A program made the translations under genes and the position numbers. Below the pieces are notes generated by a model that saw only the letters and a program-made list of their open reading frames with translations, had not been told where the DNA came from and ran no database searches. Shown here in pieces: positions 16,655-25,026 of a stretch of 64,000 nucleotides of DNA. Positions within the stretch are counted from its first letter, which is position 1; each line of letters starts with the position of its first letter. Origin of the DNA: Actinoplanes sp. DH11 (lineage in GTDB: Bacteria > Actinomycetota > Actinomycetes > Mycobacteriales > Micromonosporaceae); assembly GCF_020873875.1 (NCBI RefSeq), contig NZ_JAHWGU010000016.1:124001-188000 (forward strand), read 5' to 3'.

Positions 16655-18147
16655 CATTGAGTAACGGAGAAGTCTGGTTCCTGACCGGCAGCCAGGGGTT
16701 GTACGGGCCGGAGACGCTGGAGCAGGTCGCCTCCCAGTCCCGCGAGATCGCGGCACGGCTCGACGCGAGCATCGACGCCGACGTGGTCTGGCAGCCGGTC
16801 CTGACCAGCGCCGAGCAGATCCTGGACGTCTGCCGCCGCGCCTCGGCCACGCCCGGCGTGCTGGGCGTGATCACCTGGATGCACACGTTCTCGCCGGCCA
16901 AGATGTGGATCGCCGGCCTGGACGCGCTGCGGGCCCCGCTGCTGCACCTGCACACCCAGCACAACGTGGAACTGCCCTGGTCCGAGATCGACATGGATTT
17001 CATGAATCTCAACCAGGCGGCGCACGGCGACCGGGAGTTCGGCTTCATCGAGAGCCGGCTGGGTGTGCCGCGCAAGACGGTCGCCGGCCACGTCAGCAAT
17101 CCGGCGGTGGTGGCCCGGATCGCCACCTGGGTGCGGGCGGCCCGGGGATACTCCGCGATGCGCAGCCTCAAGCTGGCCCGGTTCGGCGACAACATGCGCG
17201 ACGTCGCGGTCACCGAGGGCGACAAGGTCGAGGCGCAGCTGCGGTTCGGGGTGTCGGTCAACACGTACGGGGTGAACGACCTCGTGGCCGTCGTCGACCA
17301 GGTGCTCGACGCGGAGATCGACAAGCTGGTCGCGGAGTACGCGGACGTCTACGAGATCGCGCCCGAGCTGCTCAGCGGCGGGGAGCGGCACGACTCGCTG
17401 CGGTACGGCGCGCGGATCGAGCTGGGTCTGCGGCAGTTCCTCACCGAGGGCGGCTTCCGGGCGTTCACCTCCAACTTCGAGGACCTCGGCGGGTTGCGCC
17501 AGCTGCCGGGCCTCGCGGTCCAGCGACTGATGGCCGACGGGTACGGGTTCGGCGGCGAAGGCGACTGGAAGACGTCGGTCCTGGTGCACACGCTCAAGGC
17601 GATGGCCCCGGGCGGCGCGACCTCCTTCATGGAGGACTACACCTACGACCTCACGCCGGGCAACGAGGTCATCCTCGGCGCCCACATGCTCGAGGTCTGC
17701 CCGTCGATCGCCGCCGGCACCCCGCGGCTGGAGATCCACCCGCTCGGCATCGGCGGCCGGGAGGACCCGGTCCGGCTCGTCTTCGACGCCGCGCCCGGCC
17801 CGGCGGTCGTGCTCGGGCTGGCCGACCTGGGTGAGCGCTTCCGCCTGGTCGCCAACGAGATCGAGGTGGTCCCGCCGACCGCGCCGCTGCCGAAGCTGCC
17901 GGTCGCCCGGGCGGTGTGGAAGCCGGCGCCGTCGCTCTCCACGTCGGCCGAGTGCTGGCTGACCGCGGGCGGCCCGCACCACACCGTCCTGTCGTCGTCG
18001 GTGGGCACGGAGGAACTGGCCGACCTGGCCGAGATGGCCGGCACCGAGCTGCTGATGATCGACGAGGCGACCACGACGCGGTCCTTCGTCAAGGAGGTCC
18101 GCTGGAACCAGGCGTACCACCGGCTCGCCCGCGGCTTCGGCCGCTGA
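16651..18147 (+). CDS. araA: L-arabinose isomerase
   Basis: 498 residues, the family length. Converts L-arabinose to L-ribulose, using Mn2+. Start GTG 16651 overlaps the permease stop by four bases; the open frame upstream is only a shadow of the permease. Conserved stretches include VWFLTGSQGLYGPETL at the start, HTQHNVELPW, IDMDFMNLNQAAHGDREFG, ELLSGGERHDSLRYGARIE, GEGDWKTSVLV, MEDYTYDL and GAHMLEVCPSI, carrying the catalytic Glu and His residues of the family. It is the last gene of the importer operon, under the LacI-type operator at 11928-11939. L-ribulokinase (araB) is not visible in the window. Confidence 0.96.
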   Translation: MTLSNGEVWFLTGSQGLYGPETLEQVASQSREIAARLDASIDADVVWQPVLTSAEQILDVCRRASATPGVLGVITWMHTFSPAKMWIAGLDALRAPLLHLHTQHNVELPWSEIDMDFMNLNQAAHGDREFGFIESRLGVPRKTVAGHVSNPAVVARIATWVRAARGYSAMRSLKLARFGDNMRDVAVTEGDKVEAQLRFGVSVNTYGVNDLVAVVDQVLDAEIDKLVAEYADVYEIAPELLSGGERHDSLRYGARIELGLRQFLTEGGFRAFTSNFEDLGGLRQLPGLAVQRLMADGYGFGGEGDWKTSVLVHTLKAMAPGGATSFMEDYTYDLTPGNEVILGAHMLEVCPSIAAGTPRLEIHPLGIGGREDPVRLVFDAAPGPAVVLGLADLGERFRLVANEIEVVPPTAPLPKLPVARAVWKPAPSLSTSAECWLTAGGPHHTVLSSSVGTEELADLAEMAGTELLMIDEATTTRSFVKEVRWNQAYHRLARGFGR

Positions 18148-18198
18148 GAAGCCGCTTGAGAAGCTCCTTGAGAGGCCGCTGAGAAGCCGCCGGAGACC

Positions 18199-18237
18199 CC
18201 CGGCCCGTGCGTCACCCCCTTGGCTGCGCGGGCCGGG
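18199..18237. terminator. Hairpin between convergent genes
   Basis: A nine-base perfect stem, CCCGGCCCG (18199-18207) with CGGGCCGGG (18229-18237), sits between the ends of araA and the minus-strand LamG gene. Likely a bidirectional terminator without a T-tract. Confidence 0.55.
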
Positions 18238-18963
18238 TCACCACTGCTGTGGCGGCACCGACTCGATCACGATGTAGCCCAGGTCGCCGGCGTAGTAGTC
18301 GCAACCCACCTCGACCTGGTCGCAGTCCAGCTTGCCGCCGATCGAGACCGGCCAGGCGTTGGCGATCGGGCCGGTCCAGCCGGCGCGGGTGGCGACCTGC
18401 CGGCCGTCGATGACGAGTTCCACTCCGGCGCGGTACCGCGTACAGCTGATCTCGTGCCATTCCCCGTCGTTGATCGAGAAGGGGGCGATCACCTCCAGGA
18501 AGCCCTTCGGGCCGCGGAACGTGCACTCCACCCGGCCGCTCGGTATCTGCAGCTTGAAGTTGCCGCCGGACACCGTGGCCTGTCCCTTCTGGATGATGTT
18601 GCCGAACTTGTTGGTGGTCCGGAGCCGGACCGTGACCGCGAAGTCGTTCGTGCCGGGATCGAGCGACGAGTCGTCGGGAACGGTGACCAGATGGCCGGGC
18701 CGGGCGGGCGGAGTGTCCGGTTCGAGTCGTTCGAACCGGTAGCCGATGTCGTCGCCGAGCATCAATCCGGTGCCGACCTCGTCACCGATCCTGCCGTGCA
18801 GGCGGTTGCCGCTGCTGTCGATCATCCGGGTCGCGCCGGGCTCCTCGTTCATCCGCCAGTACGCGGCCGGGTAGCCGGTGTACTCGCCCTCGGCCCTGGC
18901 CGGCGCCGGGAGCAGCACCAATCCGGTCGTCAGAAGCGTGCACAACAACCGGCGGCATCCCAT
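18238..18963 (-). CDS. Secreted LamG/concanavalin-like protein
   Basis: 241 residues. A signal peptide is clear (MGCRRLLCTLLTTG, cleavage near ARA-EG at 24-25). The rest is a single LamG-like jelly-roll domain: AAYWRMNEEPGATRMIDSSGN, LDPGTNDFAVTVRLRTT, GNIIQKGQ, GEWHEISCTRYRAGVELVIDG and AWPVSIGGK. This family binds sugars or extracellular ligands; no catalytic module is attached. It lies beside the arabinose operon and could bind plant cell-wall glycans, but this is only positional inference. Start ATG 18963 has GAGGA upstream. Confidence 0.8.
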   Translation of the reverse strand: MGCRRLLCTLLTTGLVLLPAPARAEGEYTGYPAAYWRMNEEPGATRMIDSSGNRLHGRIGDEVGTGLMLGDDIGYRFERLEPDTPPARPGHLVTVPDDSSLDPGTNDFAVTVRLRTTNKFGNIIQKGQATVSGGNFKLQIPSGRVECTFRGPKGFLEVIAPFSINDGEWHEISCTRYRAGVELVIDGRQVATRAGWTGPIANAWPVSIGGKLDCDQVEVGCDYYAGDLGYIVIESVPPQQW

Positions 18964-19170
18964 GGTTCATCCTCAGACCGACGAAGCAGAAGTTTCCTGA
19001 GCCTATGGGGCGAGATGTTCCCTTTGCGAGCTCTTCGGGAAATCGACTGCTCAGCGTGGCCGGACGGTCACGTTCGCGCTGTCGCAGTGGCGCGGGCCGG
19101 CTTGGTAGCATCCCGCCGATCATGGCCGCATCCCACCGGGGAACCCGGGGCGCTGCCAGGAGGCAACACC

Positions 19171-19194
19171 GCCCCCGCAAGCCGGTGCGGGGGC
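19171..19194 (+). promoter_or_regulatory. Stem-loop upstream of the coiled-coil gene
   Basis: A perfect nine-base stem (GCCCCCGCA with TGCGGGGGC) with a six-base loop, about 30 bases before the start at 19226 and with no T-run. It may be a leader hairpin. Confidence 0.4.
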
Positions 19195-19225
19195 GCGCTG
19201 ACAATCAGATAAGGAACGTGTCGAA

Positions 19226-19960
19226 GTGCTGCTCAATGGGACGGACAGTGACACCTCGGAGCACGCGATGATCGCGCCCACCCCCGGCCTGCCGAACCAG
19301 GCACTCCAGGTGCTGGCCCTCGCCCAGCGCACCGCCGAGGAGCACGTGGCGAGCGCCCAGCACCACGCGGACAAGATCCGTACGGATGCGCTGGCCGCCG
19401 CCGAGCAGATCGCCCGGGACGCGCAGGCACACGCCAACAACGTGCGCCGCGAGGCCGATCGGGTGATGGCCGAGGCGCGGGCCGGCGCCGAGCAGATGGC
19501 CCGGGACGCACAGTCCCGCGCCGAGGAGGCCCGGCGCAGCGCCGAGAAGATCGTGGCGGACGCCCGCGCCCGCGCCGAGACGATCGGTGCCGACGCGATG
19601 GCCGGTGCCGACCAGCTGCGCCAGCAGGCGCAGCAGCGCTACGACGACGTGGTCGGCAGCCTCGGCACCAAGCGGGAGGCACTCCAGCAGCAGATCGAGG
19701 CCCTCGAGGACTTCGACCGGGAGTACCGGGGCCGGCTCACCGCCTTCATGCAGAGCCAGCTGCGTGCCCTCTGGATGGACGCGCCGCAGCTCACCGCCCA
19801 GGTGATCGACGAGGAGCCGGTCGCCGAGGAGCTGGAGACCGCCCAGAGCCGGGCCCGGCACGCGCGCCTGCAGCAGGTCACCCTCCAGCAGGTGCAGGCC
19901 CAGCACGCCCAGGCCGATGCGGACGCCGACGAGGACGAGGACGAGCCCGCCGCCAAGTGA
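19226..19960 (+). CDS. Coiled-coil protein, DivIVA/Scy-like
   Basis: 244 residues, mostly one long charged coiled coil (about 25-175) with heptad-like repeats such as AEQIARDAQAHANNVRREAD and AEEARRSAEKIVADARARAE. A hydrophobic aromatic segment follows (DREYRGRLTAFMQSQLRALW, about 168-187) and an acidic Asp/Glu tail. The pattern resembles DivIVA-type cell-division initiation and polar-growth proteins of actinobacteria, though the N-terminal membrane-binding motif of Wag31 is not evident, so the exact role is uncertain. Start GTG 19226 with AAGGA 11 bases upstream. It ends just before a strong terminator. Confidence 0.75.
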   Translation: MLLNGTDSDTSEHAMIAPTPGLPNQALQVLALAQRTAEEHVASAQHHADKIRTDALAAAEQIARDAQAHANNVRREADRVMAEARAGAEQMARDAQSRAEEARRSAEKIVADARARAETIGADAMAGADQLRQQAQQRYDDVVGSLGTKREALQQQIEALEDFDREYRGRLTAFMQSQLRALWMDAPQLTAQVIDEEPVAEELETAQSRARHARLQQVTLQQVQAQHAQADADADEDEDEPAAK

Positions 19961-19966
19961 GCCCGC

Positions 19967-20007
19967 CGCCGCGCGGGGGCCCGGGAAATCCGGGTCCCCG
20001 CGCGGCG
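19967..20007. terminator. Bidirectional terminator hairpin
   Basis: An 18-bp stem with a single G-T pair (19967-19984 with 19990-20007) and a five-base loop lies between convergent genes ending at 19960 (+) and 20015 (-). Confidence 0.8.
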
Positions 20008-20014
20008 CCGATGC

Positions 20015-21667
20015 TCAGGCGTCCGGGGCCGCGTACACCCGCTCGCCGCCGACATAGGTGATCGCCACCGACGTGTCGCCGATCTCCAGCGGCGCCCCGG
20101 CGAACGGGTCCCGGTCCAGCACGACCAGGTCGGCCCGGTTCCCGGCCCGCAGCACGCCGCTGTCGTCCAGGTGATTCACGAACGCCGAACCCGCCGTGTA
20201 CGCGGTGAGCGCCGCACCCAGGTCGAGTTCCTGACCGGGCAGGAACGGCGGGTGGTCGCTCCCGTGGTGCACCCGGTTCACCGCCACGTGGATCGCCTCG
20301 ATCGGGTCCGGCGTGGTGACCGGCCAGTCGCTGCCCGCGGCCAGGTGCGCGCCGGCGCGCCGCAGATCGCCGAACGGGTACTGATGCACCGCCGCCTCCG
20401 GGTCCAGGAACGGGATGGTCAGGTCGTCCATCTGCGGCTCGTGCGACGCCCAGTAGGCCTGGATGTTCGCGCTGGCCCCCAGTTCCCGGAAGCGCGGCAC
20501 GTCGTCCGGGTGCACCACCTGCAGATGGGCCAGGTGCGGCCGGGTGTCGCGCCACCCGTTCGCGGACCGGGCGGCGGCCACCGCGTCCAGGGCGTCCCGG
20601 ACCGCCCGGTCACCCAGCGCGTGGAAGTGCGCCTGGAAGCCGAGCGCGTCGATCTCGGTGACGTAGGCGGGCAGTTCCTTCGGGTCGATGAAGGACAGCC
20701 CGCGGTTCGTGGTGGCGCACCCGCACCCGTCCCGGTAGGGGGCGGTCATCGCGGCCGTGAAGTTCTCGGCGACGCCGTCGAGCATCAGCTTCACACTGTC
20801 GCTGCGCAGCCGCCCCACCGTGAACATCTCGCGCTTGGCGACCAGTTCCGGGATCTGCTCGGCGCCCCGGTCGCGGTCCCACCAGAGCGCACCCACCACG
20901 GTGGCGCGCAGCGAGCCGTCCCGCGCCGCGGTGAGGTACGCGTCGGAGACGTCCGGGTACCCGTTCGTCGCGCACATCATGGCGTCCTGCCAGGCCGTGA
21001 CGCCGAGTGAGAAGAGCAGCTCCTGGCCCCGGTACAGCCCGGCCAGCCGGTCCGCCGCGGTGAGCTCCGGCAGCAGGTCGGCGACCAGCCGCATGGCGCC
21101 CTCCTGCAACCCGCCGGCGGGGGAGCCGTCCGGCGCCCGGTCGATCCGGCCGTCCGCCGGGTCCGGGGAGTCCGCGGTGATCCCGGCCGCCTCCAGGGCC
21201 CGGCTGTTCACCCAGGCGCCGTGGTGGTCCCGGTTGGACAGGAACACCGGCCGGTCCGGCACGATGCCGTCCAGCAGCTCCCGGCCCGGCACCCCGCCCG
21301 GGAAACTCTCCATCGCCCAGCCGCCACCGGAGATCCACGCGAGGTCCGGGTGGGCGTCGGCGTAGGCGCGGACCCGGCGCAGGTACTCCGCCACGTCGGT
21401 GGTGCCGGTCAGATCGCACTGGTTCAGCTCGACCCCGCCCATCACCGCGTGCACGTGGGCGTCCTGAAAACCCGGGAGCAGCAGCCGGCCGCGCAGATCG
21501 ACGATCTCCGTGCCCGGGCCGGCCAGGTCGCGCAGCTCGTCGGTGCCGACGGCCTGGATCCGGCCGGCCCGCACGGCGACGGTGGTGGCGTGGCCGCGGG
21601 CCGGGTCGGCGGTGAAGACACGCCCGCCGACGAAGAGCAGGTCGGGGGAGGGAACAAGCACGGGCAT
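20015..21667 (-). CDS. Amidohydrolase, YtcJ-like (amidohydrolase family 3)
   Basis: 550 residues, the family length. Metal-dependent TIM-barrel hydrolase. The metal-binding motif DAHVHAV follows the strand LLLPGFQ near residue 68. Other family segments are GGGWAMESFPGG, RPVFLSNRDHHGAWVNSRAL, AHFHALGDRAVRDALDAV, HLAHLQVVHPDD, GSDWPVTTPDPIEAI and the C-terminal NRADLVVLDRDPF. The N-terminal part (LLFVGGRVFTAD) is the usual composite beta-domain. Cytoplasmic, probably hydrolysing an amide or ester; the substrate cannot be told from sequence. Monocistronic between two terminator-like structures. Confidence 0.88.
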   Translation of the reverse strand: MPVLVPSPDLLFVGGRVFTADPARGHATTVAVRAGRIQAVGTDELRDLAGPGTEIVDLRGRLLLPGFQDAHVHAVMGGVELNQCDLTGTTDVAEYLRRVRAYADAHPDLAWISGGGWAMESFPGGVPGRELLDGIVPDRPVFLSNRDHHGAWVNSRALEAAGITADSPDPADGRIDRAPDGSPAGGLQEGAMRLVADLLPELTAADRLAGLYRGQELLFSLGVTAWQDAMMCATNGYPDVSDAYLTAARDGSLRATVVGALWWDRDRGAEQIPELVAKREMFTVGRLRSDSVKLMLDGVAENFTAAMTAPYRDGCGCATTNRGLSFIDPKELPAYVTEIDALGFQAHFHALGDRAVRDALDAVAAARSANGWRDTRPHLAHLQVVHPDDVPRFRELGASANIQAYWASHEPQMDDLTIPFLDPEAAVHQYPFGDLRRAGAHLAAGSDWPVTTPDPIEAIHVAVNRVHHGSDHPPFLPGQELDLGAALTAYTAGSAFVNHLDDSGVLRAGNRADLVVLDRDPFAGAPLEIGDTSVAITYVGGERVYAAPDA

Positions 21668-21861
21668 GGCGGCTGGTCCGATCTGTTCAGGAATGGTGAT
21701 CGAATCACCCGCCGCTCGGAGGCGTCAATCACGCGCGGACCGCGGGCCGTCCCCCGTGCGGATGAATCGACCTTCACCCGGATGTGGCCGGGTCATGCGC
21801 ACGATCGTGGGCAGGAGCTGTCCGGTGCGCTTTTCGGACAGGGAAAGCGCACAAACCGCGT

Positions 21862-21890
21862 TTGTTGGCCTGGATCGGCGGAACTATGGT
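21862..21890 (+). promoter_or_regulatory. Promoter with leaderless start for the degenerate helicase
   Basis: TTGTTG (21862-21867) and TATGGT (21885-21890) with a 17-base spacer fit -35 and -10 elements. The ATG at 21897 lies six bases after the -10, so transcription probably begins at the start codon. Confidence 0.55.
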
Positions 21891-21896
21891 GACCCC

Positions 21897-23603
21897 ATGG
21901 CGTCGACCTCTGTCGATCTAGATCACGACAACCGCCCCGGTGGTGTCGACGCACTTCCGCCTGCACGGTATCGGAATGATCGCTTCTGCGCCGCCCTCGA
22001 ACTCGCCGTCGTCGCCGGCCACGAGCTTGACGCCGGCCACGAGCTTGACGCCGGCCACGAGCGGATCCAGCGCGACGCCGTCGTCCGGCTCCGCGCCGGC
22101 GCCACCGCCAACCCGGGCCTGCTCGCGCTGCTCGCCGAGGGCCGGTTCGCGCCGCCGGTGCCCGCGCGGGGCCGGTTCGGGCCGGCGAGCGGCTGGCCGG
22201 AACCCGGGCCGGGCGGGCCGTTGCCGGGCGGCTCCGGATCTCAGCCGGGTGGCTTCGGGTCCGGGTCGGTGGGGTCGTTGCCGGGCGTCTTCGTGCCGGG
22301 GCAGGTGCGGCCGGATCGGGCCGAGGCGGTGCGCCGGGCACTGTCCGTACCCGATCTGCTCTGCCTGCTCGCCCCGCCCGGCGGCCCGCGCACCCTGGCC
22401 GTGGTGGAGATCGTGCGGGCCGCCGCGGAGCGCGGTGAGCGGGTGCTGATCACCGCGCCCGACCCGGCGGCCGTCGACGAGGTGATCGCCCGGCTGCCGC
22501 CCGGCCCGACAGTGGTCCGCGCCGACCAGGCCGACGGTGGGCCGGGCAGTCTCGCCGCCGCGGCCGCCGAGACGCAGCGCCAGATCCTGGCCCGGTCGCA
22601 GGCCGCGGCGCACCGCCTGGAGTCCTGGCTCGGCGACCCGTCGCCGGCGACCGGCTGGTTGCGGCGCCTGACCGGCGCGCTCGCCGAGGCCCGGCGGGAG
22701 CGCGAACGGGCCGACGCCGCAGGCGCCGAACGGGACGCGGTCGCCTCCGCCGCGCGCCGGCGGCTCGGCGGACCGGCCCGCGAGTCCGGCCGGGATGCCG
22801 AGGCCGCCGAGCGGGCGGCGGCACTGGCCGACGACGCGGTGCGGGAACTCGAGGAGGCTCTGCGCCGCGCCGAGGCCGCTCGCTTCGGTCGCCGGCGCGC
22901 CGAGCGGCTGCGCGATCGGCTGGCCGCCGCGGTCACGGCCGCCGAGGAGGCGCGCGCGGCGCTGGCGCGGGCCCGGCAGGAGCACGCGGAGCGCCGGGAG
23001 TCGCTGGACACCGCGGTGGAACAGGACAGCGAGGTCCGGGCCGCGGCTGACCGCGCCGCCTTCGCCGATCTGGCCGCGCGCCGGGCGCTGGAGTCCGCGG
23101 AACGGTGCGCGCACCGGCTGTGCCGGCTGATGGACGGTGTCACCCCGGAACCGGCGTGGACTGCCGACGAGGCCGGGCTGTCCGATTTTGCCCAGCACTG
23201 CGACGCCCTGGGGCCGGTGCTGCGCGACCGGGCCCGGCTGCTGCGCGAGTGGCGCCGACGGGCCGCGCGGCCGAGCCGGCAGTTGCATCCCGAGCTGTTG
23301 CGCTACGCCGACGTGGTGGCCACCACCTGCCTCGGCGTCGGGCGCCCGGAGCACGGCGACCTCGAGTTCGACCTGGTGGTGATCGTCGACGCGGGCCGGA
23401 TCGCGCTGCCGCTCGCGCTGGTGCCGCTGGTCCGGGGCCGCCGGGCGGTGCTGGCCGGCGAGTCGGTCCCGGGGCCGCTGCGCGACCTCGGTCCGGTCCC
23501 GATTCCCGGCGAGGTCGCGGAGCTGCTGACCTGCAGCGTGCTGGAGCGCCTGATGGCGCGGGCGCCGGCGGCGAATCGGGTACGCCTGCGGAACGTCCTG
23601 TGA
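21897..23603 (+). CDS. Truncated, catalytically degenerate SF1 (Upf1/Dna2-like) helicase homologue
   Basis: 568 residues. The layout follows the RecA1 half of Upf1/Dna2-type SF1 helicases: a P-loop position LLAPPGGPRTLAVVEIVRAA (about 157-176, no Lys), motif Ia GERVLITAPDPAAVDEVIARL, a long coiled-coil insertion (about 215-430), then ATTCLGVG, motif II region LVVIVDAGRI (about 492-501, the usual DE pair lost) and a motif III position with AGESVPGPL instead of GDxxQL. It stops just after ERLMARAPAANRVRLRNVL, where motif IV (QYR) would come, so RecA2 is absent. ATPase activity is unlikely. Near the N-terminus there is an 18-bp tandem repeat (GHELDA) and a Gly/Pro/Ser linker. The next gene is coupled by a GTGA overlap. 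Confidence 0.7.
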   Translation: MASTSVDLDHDNRPGGVDALPPARYRNDRFCAALELAVVAGHELDAGHELDAGHERIQRDAVVRLRAGATANPGLLALLAEGRFAPPVPARGRFGPASGWPEPGPGGPLPGGSGSQPGGFGSGSVGSLPGVFVPGQVRPDRAEAVRRALSVPDLLCLLAPPGGPRTLAVVEIVRAAAERGERVLITAPDPAAVDEVIARLPPGPTVVRADQADGGPGSLAAAAAETQRQILARSQAAAHRLESWLGDPSPATGWLRRLTGALAEARRERERADAAGAERDAVASAARRRLGGPARESGRDAEAAERAAALADDAVRELEEALRRAEAARFGRRRAERLRDRLAAAVTAAEEARAALARARQEHAERRESLDTAVEQDSEVRAAADRAAFADLAARRALESAERCAHRLCRLMDGVTPEPAWTADEAGLSDFAQHCDALGPVLRDRARLLREWRRRAARPSRQLHPELLRYADVVATTCLGVGRPEHGDLEFDLVVIVDAGRIALPLALVPLVRGRRAVLAGESVPGPLRDLGPVPIPGEVAELLTCSVLERLMARAPAANRVRLRNVL

Positions 23604-24355
23604 GCGCGCAGCCGCACCTGCCGCTGCGCGAGATCGAACGTCGTGTCGGCGCCCTGCCGGGGGTGCGCCCGTCGCGCATCGTGCCGCTGCTGCTGCCCGT
23701 CCTGGCGGTGGAGGTGACCGCGACCGTGCGGGAGGCGCAGACCTACGACGTCCTGGATCGGTACCTGACCCGGGCGGTTGCCGAGGCGGGGCTGGACCGG
23801 ACCGGTGACCTGGCCGGCTTCCTCGGCGTCGACGTGCCCTTGGTCGCTCGTGCGGCACGTCATCTGGCCGGGATCGGGCACCTGGTGCGGGACGGCGACA
23901 AGATCAGCCTGACCGAGCTGGGCCGGCGGTCGGTGGCCGACGGCCGGCGCTACCGGCTCGCGCCGGGACGCCGGATGGTGCTGCGGTTCGACGGTCTGCG
24001 GTTCGATCCGGTGCCGTACGCGACAGTGGCCGGATCCGTCTGGCTCGCCACGCCGTCGCTGACCCTGCCGGACGGCACCACCTTCTCCGTCGTGCCGGGT
24101 TCCGCCGCCGGGCCGGGCGCTCTCCCGGACGGCGCGGTCACCGCCCTGCTGTCCCGGCCGGACCTCGCCGACTTCACCGGTCCTGTCACGCCTGTCACCG
24201 CCGTACCGGTGAAGGGTGGGACAGCGGTGCAGTACCTGCCCGTCTACCTGGTCGAATGCGCGGAGGACGACCTGGTGTTCGGCCGGGCGATGGACGGGCC
24301 GGACCCCTATCTCGCCGGGTTTATCACTTTCCTGTCGGGGAACCGGGAAACGTAG
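23600..24355 (+). CDS. Unknown protein with winged-helix-like N-terminus, coupled to the degenerate helicase
   Basis: 251 residues, family not recognised. Start GTG 23600 overlaps the preceding stop (GTGA); the longer open frame upstream is a shadow. Residues about 45-115 look like a winged-helix fold (LDRTGDLAGFLGVDVPLVARAARHLAGIGHLV, then GDKISLTELGRRSVADG). The rest is mixed beta (YRLAPGRRMVLRFDGLRFD, VWLATPSLTLPDGTTFSVVP, AVQYLPVYLVECAEDDLVFG). No membrane segment. The overlap implies the two products are made together and may form a complex. Function unknown. Confidence 0.7.
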   Translation: MSAQPHLPLREIERRVGALPGVRPSRIVPLLLPVLAVEVTATVREAQTYDVLDRYLTRAVAEAGLDRTGDLAGFLGVDVPLVARAARHLAGIGHLVRDGDKISLTELGRRSVADGRRYRLAPGRRMVLRFDGLRFDPVPYATVAGSVWLATPSLTLPDGTTFSVVPGSAAGPGALPDGAVTALLSRPDLADFTGPVTPVTAVPVKGGTAVQYLPVYLVECAEDDLVFGRAMDGPDPYLAGFITFLSGNRET

Positions 24356-24370
24356 CATCCCGAAGTGTGG

Positions 24371-24425
24371 GGACCACCACGGTCCCTGGCGGACCATGTT
24401 GGTCCATTACGGTCTACGGTGGTCC
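24371..24425. promoter_or_regulatory. Array of TetR-type operators overlapping the tetR promoter
   Basis: GGACCATGTTGGTCC (24391-24405) is a perfect 6+3+6 palindrome. GGACC-N5-GGTCC (24371-24385) and the half-sites GGTCTACGG and GGTCC extend to 24425. TACGGT (24415-24420) is a -10 six bases before the ATG at 24427, so repressor binding would block a leaderless promoter. The site probably controls tetR and the MMPL exporter. Confidence 0.65.
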
Positions 24426-24426
24426 T

Positions 24427-25011
24427 ATGCCGCGTCCCACCAAGCAGCAGATCGACGACGAGATCCTGGACGCCGCCGCCGGCCTCTTCGCCCGGCACGG
24501 TTTCAAGGAGACGTCGGTGCAGCGCATCGCTGACACGGTGGGCTATTCGAAGACCGGCCTGCTGCACCGCTTCCCCACCAAGGAGGCGCTGCAGGCCGCG
24601 GCAATCGAGCGCTGCGTCCGCCAGGTCGGCGACACCGCAACCGGGGTGTCGAACCTGCCGGTCGGGCCGGAGCGGGACCGGGCCGTCATCACGGCCGTCG
24701 CCGACCTCGCCATCGCCCAACCCGGCGTCGTGGCCCTGCTTCTCTCCTCCCTGGTCAGCGAACCGGAGAGCGAGATGGGTGTCGCGTTGCAGTCGATCGG
24801 GGAGGCCATCACCGCGGCGTTCGGCACGGATCTGCTCTGCGACTCGGCCCGCGCGCTGCGCACGGTCGGGGCGCTCGGCGCGATCGCGGTCGCCAGCGTG
24901 GCGTTGCGGGACCACCTGACGCCCGACGCCCGGGCCGTCCTGGTGGAGGTCGGCTACGACGCTCTGGGACACGCGCGTTCCGGCACGCCTGAAGACATCG
25001 GCTCACACTGA
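24427..25011 (+). CDS. TetR-family transcriptional regulator
   Basis: 194 residues. The N-terminal TetR DNA-binding domain is complete (ILDAAAGLFARHGFKETSVQRIADTVGYSKTGLLHRFPTKEALQ, about 12-57). The C-terminal ligand domain is helical and unspecific (VADLAIAQPGVVALLLSSLV). ATG 24427 is chosen because it directly follows the -10 and operators and gives a normal N-terminus. The MMPL exporter starts 15 bases downstream, so this is a repressor-pump pair, likely induced by a substrate of the pump. Confidence 0.92.
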   Translation: MPRPTKQQIDDEILDAAAGLFARHGFKETSVQRIADTVGYSKTGLLHRFPTKEALQAAAIERCVRQVGDTATGVSNLPVGPERDRAVITAVADLAIAQPGVVALLLSSLVSEPESEMGVALQSIGEAITAAFGTDLLCDSARALRTVGALGAIAVASVALRDHLTPDARAVLVEVGYDALGHARSGTPEDIGSH

Positions 25012-25026
25012 CAAAGGGATCCCCTC

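Noticed and set aside
24361..24426. The GGACC repeats as a terminator for the preceding gene
   Set aside because: Their half-site symmetry, number and position over the tetR promoter fit operators better than a single stable hairpin.
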